This document shows positions 1 through 5,030 of a DNA stretch of 5,168 bases, one piece after another. Under the pieces are notes generated by a model. That model had not been told where the DNA came from, searched no databases, and worked only from the letters and a program-made list of their open reading frames with translations. The DNA is taken from NCBI GenBank assembly GCA_010027105.1, contig RGVT01000196.1, positions 1-5,168 on the forward strand, given 5' to 3'. Positions within the stretch are counted from its first letter, which is position 1. Each line of letters begins with the position of its first letter. The stretch is from Planctomycetia bacterium (GTDB lineage: Bacteria; Planctomycetota; Planctomycetia; Pirellulales; UBA1268). The position numbers and the translations under genes are program-made.

Positions 1-70
1 AAAAAGGTGACAGCCACCAAATCTGGGCAAGGTGCCAGTTCCCCTAAATTTGGTGGCTGTCACCTTTTCC
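1..70 (+). repeat. Palindromic repeat element, copy 1 (REP/MITE-like)
   Basis: This copy matches 1533-1602 at 69 of 70 positions (A at 47, C at 1579). Perfect 21-bp inverted arms lie at 2-22 and 48-68, beginning AAAAGGTGACAGCC and ending in the complement. The 25-nt loop (23-47) holds a smaller inverted pair, CTGG 23-26 and CCAG 35-38. GC content is 35/70 (50%), clearly below the GC-rich genes around it. The element has no room for a transposase, so it would be a non-autonomous palindrome moved or maintained in trans. Which class it belongs to (REP, mobilised by RAYT-type enzymes, or a MITE) is inference. Its left end coincides with the window edge, so it may extend upstream. Confidence 0.9.
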
Positions 71-1071
71 GCCGCGGCTTTACGTTGATCGAACTGTTGG
101 TCGTGATCGCCATCATCGGCGTGATGGTCGGGCTGCTCTTGCCGGCCGTGCAGGCGGCGCGGGAGAGCGGCCGCCGGTCGGCGTGCATGAACAACATGAA
201 GCAGATCGCCCTCGGCCTGCAGAACTTTGCCGATGCCACCAAGGCGCTGCCGCCGTCGGCATGCGATTCCCGCGTCGACAGCCAGGCACGCGAGGGATGG
301 AGCTGGATCTTCCTCACCCTTCCGTTCATCGAGAGGGCGGAGCTCTACGACGCGATCAACAACTGGTGCTCCACCGCCGCGTCCAAGGGGCCGAACAAGG
401 TGGACGCGGCCACGGGGGCGTTGACGCGGGCCCCGATCCCGCAGCTCATCTGCCCGACCGACACGGTCGCGGTGCTCGCGCCCGAGCAAAAGTGGAACAC
501 TTCGAGACCCGACACGATCAAGTCGAGCAAGACGAACTACGTGGCCAACGGCGGGTATCGTCAATCGTGGTGTGGCAGCTGGGGGAGCCAGTGCACCCTC
601 GATCAGAACCTCCGGGCGTCTTTAGGCACGATCCGCAAGAGTAAGGGCATAGCCTTCAAGGACATCACCGACGGGATCTCGAAGACGTTCCTGATCGGCG
701 AGGCAGGCGGGGTGCCGGCTGATCCGAATAACGCCGACTTGATGCCGGGCATCTGGGTTGGCAATGGCACCAATTTCCAAAGTTATCAGAGTGAAACCGT
801 CCGCTATGCCTCCGGCAAGCTCAACAACGGGACGGGCGATCCGCCCACGTTCGGCAGCTTCCACAATTCCGGGGCGAACTTCGCGATGGTGGACGGATCC
901 GTGCGGTTCATCACCAACGACATCGGATTCAATTCGGCGAGCCCGTGGGGATTCGACGCTTCCGTCGACGCGTATCTCACGGCGGTCCAGAACGAAAGCA
1001 CGAATGTGAGCCGCGGCGTCTACCAGCGGCTGAGCACGCGGGCGGACGGCCTCACGGTCGGGGACTTCTGA
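7..1071 (+). CDS. DUF1559 domain-containing protein with prepilin-type N-terminus
   Basis: A member of the large planctomycete DUF1559 family: prepilin-like proteins thought to be processed by prepilin peptidase and held at the cell envelope, with no known biochemical role. With GTG at 7 as start it has 354 residues. The leader ends RRG, followed by FTLIELLVVIAIIG: predicted cleavage is after G24, with Glu at mature +5 (E29) and a hydrophobic helix at about 25-46. Later family landmarks are ICPTD, TDGISKTFLIGE and the H-X9-DG motif (H286, D296-G297, then SVRFI), with an ending, YQRLSTRADG, typical of the family. Length is normal. The start is uncertain. Codons before R22 lie inside the palindromic repeat, GTG7 has no properly spaced ribosome binding site, and the frame is open to the window edge, so the true start may be upstream. 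The lipoprotein gene begins 3 nt after the stop, so the two probably form an operon. Confidence 0.9.
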   Translation: MTATKSGQGASSPKFGGCHLFRRGFTLIELLVVIAIIGVMVGLLLPAVQAARESGRRSACMNNMKQIALGLQNFADATKALPPSACDSRVDSQAREGWSWIFLTLPFIERAELYDAINNWCSTAASKGPNKVDAATGALTRAPIPQLICPTDTVAVLAPEQKWNTSRPDTIKSSKTNYVANGGYRQSWCGSWGSQCTLDQNLRASLGTIRKSKGIAFKDITDGISKTFLIGEAGGVPADPNNADLMPGIWVGNGTNFQSYQSETVRYASGKLNNGTGDPPTFGSFHNSGANFAMVDGSVRFITNDIGFNSASPWGFDASVDAYLTAVQNESTNVSRGVYQRLSTRADGLTVGDF

Positions 1072-1074
1072 TCC

Positions 1075-1542
1075 ATGGCACGAACACGGTTTCGTGCGCC
1101 CCGATGGCCGTTCGGAAGCGCGGGATTGCTCTCGCTCGCCTCCGCCATCGTCGTCGGCTGCGGGCCGCGTGGCGTGGGCGCGACGGCCAGCGGCGTCCTC
1201 ACGGTCGATGGCCGGCCCGCACCGGCCGGCGTGCGGATTGACTTTCAGCCGGACGGGCCGCGGGGTTCGCCGTCGACCGGCATCACGGACGACAAGGGCA
1301 GGTACGAACTCTGGTTTACGCCCGGGCACAGGGGCGTCATGCCCGGGGAGTGCCGGGTGATGGTTCAACGCCCGCCCGTCGCCGGCCCCGATGGCCCCCG
1401 GGAGATGCCCGAGGCCCTGAGGACCCTGCGAATCCCCTCCGCATTCGCCGGAGAACAGTCGCCGCTCATCCGCACCGTCAAGCCCGGCCACAACTCGATC
1501 GACATCGAGATCGACACCGGCTCGAAAAGGGGAAAAAGGTGA
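1075..1542 (+). CDS. Carboxypeptidase regulatory-like domain lipoprotein
   Basis: A 155-residue predicted lipoprotein. A basic N-terminus (MARTRFRAPR) and a hydrophobic stretch at about 13-28 end in a lipobox, VVGC, with the lipidated cysteine at C29. Residues 37-100 or so match the small beta-sandwich (transthyretin/CarboxypepD_reg-like) fold common in planctomycetes: SGVLTVDGRPAPAGVRI, then GITDDKGRYEL, then PGECRVMVQ. Proteins of this kind routinely sit next to DUF1559 genes. Their role is unknown but presumably structural or binding at the envelope. The ATG at 1075 follows the upstream stop by 3 nt, suggesting translational coupling; only a weak GGGGA is seen upstream. The C-terminus is odd: the final codons and the TGA (1540-1542) come from palindromic repeat copy 2, giving a basic tail, SKRGKR. 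The original stop may have been displaced by repeat insertion. Confidence 0.82.
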   Translation: MARTRFRAPRWPFGSAGLLSLASAIVVGCGPRGVGATASGVLTVDGRPAPAGVRIDFQPDGPRGSPSTGITDDKGRYELWFTPGHRGVMPGECRVMVQRPPVAGPDGPREMPEALRTLRIPSAFAGEQSPLIRTVKPGHNSIDIEIDTGSKRGKR

Positions 1543-1602
1543 CAGCCACCAAATCTGGGCAAGGTGCCAGTTCCCCTACATTTGGTGGCTGTCACCTTTT
1601 CC
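1533..1602 (+). repeat. Palindromic repeat element, copy 2 (REP/MITE-like)
   Basis: Second copy of the 70-bp element at 1-70, in the same orientation as judged by the asymmetric loop, with a single substitution (C at 1579). The arms are 1534-1554 and 1580-1600. The TGA within its GGTGACAG (1540-1542) is the stop codon of the upstream lipoprotein gene. I looked for a target-site duplication around both copies and found none that was convincing. Start-to-start distance between the copies is 1532 bp, spanning exactly one DUF1559-lipoprotein pair. Confidence 0.93.
1534..1600. terminator. Possible bidirectional terminator formed by repeat copy 2
   Basis: RNA of the repeat would form a perfect 21-bp stem with a 25-nt loop. 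A-tracts on the left arm and TTTT on the right arm give a terminator-like outline on both strands. It sits at the stop codon of the last gene of the DUF1559-lipoprotein pair and before an unrelated glycosyltransferase gene, which is where a terminator would be useful. Against this, the U-run is only four bases and is itself paired in the stem. The call rests on shape and position only. Confidence 0.35.
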
Positions 1603-1619
1603 TGACACCTTTTCCTGAC
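1594..1619 (+). repeat. 13-bp tandem direct repeat (two perfect units)
   Basis: ACCTTTTCCTGAC occurs at 1594-1606 and again directly at 1607-1619. The first unit overlaps the right end of palindromic repeat copy 2, and the second extends past it. Read on the minus strand, the second unit reconstitutes AAGGTGTCAG, a one-base variant of the AAGGTGACAG in the palindrome arm. Copy 1 of the palindrome lacks this extension, since its sequence diverges after position 70. It may be the remnant of a second, related repeat or slippage at the element's end. Confidence 0.85.
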
Positions 1620-1659
1620 GTAGGCGCTTCGCGGCCGCGTGTGCGAGGCTCTGGGCCGC

Positions 1660-3312
1660 ATGCAGGTCTCGCCCCGGGTCGCCGTCGCCACGCTCGCGCT
1701 CGCGGTGGCGGCCTATCTCCACGGCCTCGGGTCGCTCCACATCCTCGCCAACGGCGACGAGATGATCTACGCGCAGATCGCGCGGGCCACGGCCACGAGC
1801 GGGCACTGGCTGCCGCTCGAGTCGGAGATGCCCGACATGGTCAACACCAAGCCGCCGCTCCTCATCTGGCAGGGCATCCTCGCGACCGATTGGGGCCGGC
1901 GGTGGACACTCACGGCCCTGCGCTGGCCAAGCGTCGCCTGGACGTTCGCCACGGCGGGCATGGTGGGGCTGCTCGCGTGGCGGGCGAGCGGGATGCGGCA
2001 CGTGGGGATCCTGGCGGCGGCGATCCACCTCGCGTTTCTCTCGACCTACCGCTACGGCCGGCCGTTCCTCACGAACCCGCCCGAGACGTTCTGGATGTTC
2101 GCCTGCTTCTTCATCATGGCGTGGTGGCGGCCGCGGTCGTTCGAGTCGCGGCTGGTGTTTCCGACGATCATCGGCCTGTGCGCCGGCGCGGCGCTGTTCG
2201 CCAAGTCGTTCGCGCAGCTCGTGCCGATCGGGGCCGGGCTCGCGGCGTGGCACGTCCACGAGGTGCGCCGGCCCGACGGCGGCGTGGACTGGCGGCGGCT
2301 CGCTCTGCGCTCGGCGCCGGGGCTCGTGTGGACCGCGACTCTCGCACTGGCGATCTTTGCCCTGTGGTTCGTGTTCGACCCCGATCCTGCCGCGATCTGG
2401 CGTGAGTTCGTGGTCGGTGAAAACTTCGGCAAGATGAAGGCCGGCAGGGCGAACTATCTTGTGGCCCTGCTCTGGGGGCGGGTGAGCGTCTGGTGGTATG
2501 CGGCGTCGTGGTTCACGAACGTGGGGCTGCTGGCGTTCCCACTCCTCGGCACCATGATCCGGGCGTGGCAACACCGCCGCGAGGCGACCGTGATCGAGCG
2601 ATTGCTCTGGATCTGGGCGGCGGTGCTGTTCATCGTGTTCATGGTTCCCACGCAGCGGTCTGGCCGGTATCTGCTGGAGGCGATGCCGGGAATCGCCGTG
2701 CTGATGGCCTTGCACTGGCACCGCCTGTTGCCCTCCGCCTTTGCGACGGTCGCGATCGGGGCGGGAGCGGTCGTGGGGCTCGTGGCCTGGCTCTCGGTGG
2801 CACTCGTACGCGAGCTCGGGACCGACGTGTTCACCCGGGTCCACTGGGCGATCATCGGCGGGGCGGCTGCCATCGCGGCGGCGCCCCTGATGGCTCGGCG
2901 TCATCTCGCCGCCTGTGCCGTCCCGGCGGCGATCGGATCTTTTCTGGCCGTTTCGAGTTTCCTCACGGCCTTCGACCCGCCGCGTGGCGGCTATCCACCG
3001 GAGGCCGTCGCGGCCGCCCGGGGCCGGATCGTCCACGTGCCACAGAATTTTCGCGGGGGGGCGGAGCGAAACTCGTTTCTTCTCCCCGGGGCCCTGATTC
3101 GCGGCTATCCCGAGCAGCAGCCCGGGCCCGGCGCTCTTGGCGTCGACGACCTCGTCGTCGTGGTGACGCCATTCGGTGCCCCGGCGCCGCCCGGCGCGAT
3201 CGCGAGCCGGATCGAACTCACGAGCCGCCACACGCCTCGGCAACTGCTCGACATGGCCGCAGGCCGGCTCGCCGAAAACATCTTCTGCAGCGAGTGGCTG
3301 GTGCGACGGTAG
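1660..3312 (+). CDS. Family 39 (PMT/ArnT-like) membrane glycosyltransferase
   Basis: A 550-residue integral membrane GT-C-fold protein. This family transfers a sugar from a polyprenyl-phosphate donor to lipid or protein on the outer face of the membrane. The acidic pair expected in the first periplasmic loop is present (NGDEMIYAQIAR, D33-E34). It is followed by the usual W-P...NTKPPLLIWQG region (about 50-71), GRPFLTNPPETFW (133-145), AKSFAQLVPIG (181-191) and the late loop QRSGRYLLEAMPGIAVL (332-348). About ten hydrophobic helices lie between residues 7 and 437, then a soluble tail of roughly 110 residues. Start: ATG at 1660, with GAGG at 1645-1648; an in-frame GTG at 1639 would add seven residues and is less likely. 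Acceptor and sugar cannot be told from the sequence. No partner glycan genes are adjacent. It lies just downstream of the repeat and has no clear promoter. Confidence 0.85.
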   Translation: MQVSPRVAVATLALAVAAYLHGLGSLHILANGDEMIYAQIARATATSGHWLPLESEMPDMVNTKPPLLIWQGILATDWGRRWTLTALRWPSVAWTFATAGMVGLLAWRASGMRHVGILAAAIHLAFLSTYRYGRPFLTNPPETFWMFACFFIMAWWRPRSFESRLVFPTIIGLCAGAALFAKSFAQLVPIGAGLAAWHVHEVRRPDGGVDWRRLALRSAPGLVWTATLALAIFALWFVFDPDPAAIWREFVVGENFGKMKAGRANYLVALLWGRVSVWWYAASWFTNVGLLAFPLLGTMIRAWQHRREATVIERLLWIWAAVLFIVFMVPTQRSGRYLLEAMPGIAVLMALHWHRLLPSAFATVAIGAGAVVGLVAWLSVALVRELGTDVFTRVHWAIIGGAAAIAAAPLMARRHLAACAVPAAIGSFLAVSSFLTAFDPPRGGYPPEAVAAARGRIVHVPQNFRGGAERNSFLLPGALIRGYPEQQPGPGALGVDDLVVVVTPFGAPAPPGAIASRIELTSRHTPRQLLDMAAGRLAENIFCSEWLVRR

Positions 3313-3313
3313 G

Positions 3314-3327
3314 ACCGGCTTCGGTTT
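3314..3327. terminator. Weak hairpin between convergent genes
   Basis: Only 18 bp separate the glycosyltransferase stop (3310-3312) from the GluQ stop (TAA, complement of 3331-3333). Within it ACCG (3314-3317) can pair with CGGT (3322-3325) around GCTT, followed by TTGTCTT. The 4-bp stem is minimal, so this is only a candidate shared terminator for the two converging transcripts. Confidence 0.2.
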
Positions 3328-3330
3328 GTC

Positions 3331-4176
3331 TTACACGGCCGGCCAGCGCAGTACGTCGGCAGGGGACAGCCCCCGTGCTCGTAATTCACGGATTGCGAGC
3401 CCGCCGCTGCGCTTCGCGAGCCGCCGTCCCTCGGCATCGACCACGAGCGGGGCGTGGCACCACTGCGGCGGCTGCCACTCCAGCGCCTCGTAGAGGAGCA
3501 GCTGCCGGGCCGTGCTCGTGAGCAGGTCCGCGCCGCGGACCACCTCCTCGATCTCCATGGCGTGGTCGTCGGCCACCACGGCGAGCTCGTAGGCGGCGAG
3601 ATCGTCGCGCCGCCAGACGACGAAGTCGCCGAAGTCGACGCCGGCGGTGCGGGCGACGCGGCCGAGCCGGGCGTCGTCGAAAGAGATCACGCGGCCGTCG
3701 GGCACGCGAAACCGCCAGGCCACGCCGCCGGGCGATGAGGCCCGTTCGCGCTCGGTGGGCCGCAACGCTGCAGGGAAGATCGGCTCCGGCGGTGTCGGAT
3801 CGGAACCGGTGGCCGGGCCGTGCGGCGCCGAGGCCGCCTCCTCGACGTCGCGGCGCGAGTGCGGGCTCGGGTAGATCGCGCCCGCCGCCTCGAGCCGGCG
3901 CCACACGTCGAGAAACCAGGCGCCGCGGCGGCTCTGTTCGTAAGGGGCGTGCGGCCCGCCCACGTCCGGGCCTTCGGTCCAATCGAGGCCGAGCCAGCGC
4001 AGGTCGTCGAGGGCCGCCGCCGCATACTCCGGCCGGCAGCGGTCGCGGTCGAGATCCTCGATCCGCATCACGAGGCCGGCCCCGGCCGCGCGTTCGGCGG
4101 CGCGGGCGAACGTCAGCGCGTGCCCGACGTGGAGGAGGCCGGTCGGCGTGGGGGCGAGGCGGCCGCGGAGGGGCAT
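3331..4176 (-). CDS. gluQ: Glutamyl-Q tRNA(Asp) synthetase
   Basis: A 281-residue paralogue of the glutamyl-tRNA synthetase catalytic domain, without the anticodon-binding half. The family activates glutamate and attaches it to queuosine at the wobble position of tRNA(Asp). Visible class I features are APTPTGLLHVGH (HIGH-type motif, H16-H19), MRIEDLDRDR (37-46), EVVRGADLLTSTARQ (211-225) and a KMSKS-type loop, RLAKRSGG (252-259). The family's zinc-site cysteines are missing: where YxCxCxR is usual, this protein has YPSPHSR (102-108), and the later YxxxCR is FPAALR (134-139). The start ATG (4176) lies 2 nt after the upstream CPBP stop, so the two are probably cotranscribed. The frame stays open upstream to 4986, but that part overlaps the CPBP gene and lacks synthetase features. 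The motifs leave little doubt about the family. Confidence 0.92.
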   Translation of the reverse strand: MPLRGRLAPTPTGLLHVGHALTFARAAERAAGAGLVMRIEDLDRDRCRPEYAAAALDDLRWLGLDWTEGPDVGGPHAPYEQSRRGAWFLDVWRRLEAAGAIYPSPHSRRDVEEAASAPHGPATGSDPTPPEPIFPAALRPTERERASSPGGVAWRFRVPDGRVISFDDARLGRVARTAGVDFGDFVVWRRDDLAAYELAVVADDHAMEIEEVVRGADLLTSTARQLLLYEALEWQPPQWCHAPLVVDAEGRRLAKRSGGLAIRELRARGLSPADVLRWPAV

Positions 4177-4178
4177 CG

Positions 4179-4901
4179 TCACAACAACCACCAGTTCCCC
4201 GTGGCGACGACGTATGCCCCGAGGGCGAGGTTCGTGGCGGCGTGCGCCAGGATCACGTCGATCGGCCGCCGCGTGGCCGCGGCGATCCCGCTCATCACGG
4301 CGAACCAGCACACCGCAGCCAGCGCCTCGGCGGGATGCGTGGCCACCGCGTAGACAAGGCATGCCGCCGAGGAGGCGAGCGTGAGCCGGCCGAACGGCAC
4401 GGTCCAGAACCTCTCTTCGATCACGTAGCGCATGAGAAATCCGCGCAGGAAAAGCTCCTCGACGAGCGGCACGATCACCACGAGCCCGGCCATCCGCAGC
4501 GCCAGGAAGCCCCAGGCGGCCGCGGGGTTCGCGAACCCGACGAATGGATTGAAGCCGCTCCGCTCCACTGCGGTCGGCGTGAATCCGGCTTCGCGCTGCA
4601 CGGCGGCGAGCACGATCCACGGCACCACGAGCACGAGCCCGAGGGGCACCGGCCACCACGTCGTGCGGCCGATCCACGCGCGGATCTGCGGCCAGGCGCG
4701 GGCCAGGGCCACGACCGTCGCGACGAGCCGCGCGGAGTAGATCGCGGGATAAGCCGCAGCGGGGATTTCGAGCGTGCCGGCGAGGCCGCCTCCGCCCGGC
4801 ACGGGCTCCAGCAGGCCCGCCGCCAGGAACACGACGTAGGGCACCACGCACGCGTCCCAGGGACGGCCGGGCCCGTGATCGGTGGGGGGCGTCGTCGTCA
4901 T
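4179..4901 (-). CDS. CPBP family intramembrane metalloprotease (CAAX protease-related)
   Basis: A 240-residue multi-pass membrane protein of the Rce1/CPBP (Abi) family. The putative active-site residues are all present: EELFLRG with E148-E149 and R153, H189 in YAVATHPAE, and HAATN with H220 and N224. About seven hydrophobic segments are visible (for example 17-31, 53-68, 86-101, 131-147, 173-188, 193-208, 214-233). The overall layout and the ending, LALGAYVVATGNWWLL, resemble the CAAX prenyl protease-related subfamily (TIGR03008), which is often reported in organisms with exosortase/PEP-CTERM sorting; I assign this by recall. Substrate is unknown. The ATG at 4901 (MTTTPPTDHGPG) is chosen because the open frame further upstream, to 5132, overlaps the EF-G gene and reads as non-coding. 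No strong ribosome binding site is seen. It is first in a two-gene minus-strand unit with gluQ. Confidence 0.87.
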   Translation of the reverse strand: MTTTPPTDHGPGRPWDACVVPYVVFLAAGLLEPVPGGGGLAGTLEIPAAAYPAIYSARLVATVVALARAWPQIRAWIGRTTWWPVPLGLVLVVPWIVLAAVQREAGFTPTAVERSGFNPFVGFANPAAAWGFLALRMAGLVVIVPLVEELFLRGFLMRYVIEERFWTVPFGRLTLASSAACLVYAVATHPAEALAAVCWFAVMSGIAAATRRPIDVILAHAATNLALGAYVVATGNWWLL

Positions 4902-4936
4902 GAAAGCCGGTGGCCTGTCGCGATTTCCGGGGCCTG

Positions 4937-4944
4937 AGTATATT
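4937..4944. promoter_or_regulatory. AT-rich -10-like site in divergent intergenic region
   Basis: The 129-bp gap between the CPBP start (4901) and the EF-G start (5031) contains one AT-rich island. It reads TATACT on the minus strand (4942-4937) and TATATT on the plus strand (4939-4944), both close to a sigma-70 -10 box. No convincing -35 box is found 16-18 bp away on either strand. The minus-strand site would put a start of transcription about 25-30 nt upstream of the CPBP ATG. Weak support. Confidence 0.3.
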
Positions 4945-4960
4945 CCCAAGTCCCCCGCCA

Positions 4961-4990
4961 CCATGTCCCACCCGGCCATGCCCCACCCGG
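4961..4990 (+). repeat. 15-bp tandem direct repeat upstream of EF-G
   Basis: CCATGTCCCACCCGG (4961-4975) is followed at once by CCATGCCCCACCCGG (4976-4990), a single mismatch. It lies 40 nt before the EF-G start codon, in the leader or promoter region. The two ATGs in it are not in frame with EF-G. A pair of protein-binding sites or simple slippage would both explain it. Confidence 0.7.
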
Positions 4991-5030
4991 CGGGAATCCC
5001 CGGTTCCCCTTCCGAAGGTGCAGTGTTTCC

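Noticed and set aside
622..1491. Minus-strand open frame across the DUF1559-lipoprotein pair.
   Set aside because: No recognisable features, and it covers both the H-X9-DG region and the lipobox gene, which are clearly coded on the plus strand.
1..1602. The two repeats as part of a CRISPR array or as ends of an insertion sequence.
   Set aside because: There are only two copies 1.5 kb apart, with ordinary genes rather than spacers between them. No transposase lies between them, and I found no clear target-site duplication.
1639..1659. GTG at 1639 as the glycosyltransferase start.
   Set aside because: It adds only MCEALGR, has no ribosome binding site in place, and an ATG with GAGG upstream lies seven codons later. 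It cannot be excluded outright.
1576..3243. Long open frame on the minus strand opposite the glycosyltransferase.
   Set aside because: Its product is rich in Arg, Pro, Gly and His with no domain or membrane pattern, as expected for the antisense of a GC-rich gene. The plus strand has a clear membrane glycosyltransferase.
3735..4937. Long plus-strand open frame opposite gluQ and the CPBP gene.
   Set aside because: Arg/Gly/Pro-rich product without recognisable motifs; shadow of two well-supported minus-strand genes.
4177..4986. N-terminal extension of the GluQ frame, which could look like a fusion protein.
   Set aside because: The extension is the out-of-frame reading of the CPBP gene. The synthetase family begins only a few residues before PTPTG, consistent with ATG at 4176.
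5015..5023. AAGGTGCAG before the EF-G start as another copy of the AAGGTGNCAG motif.
   Set aside because: It lacks one base of the motif and is better explained as the ribosome binding site region.
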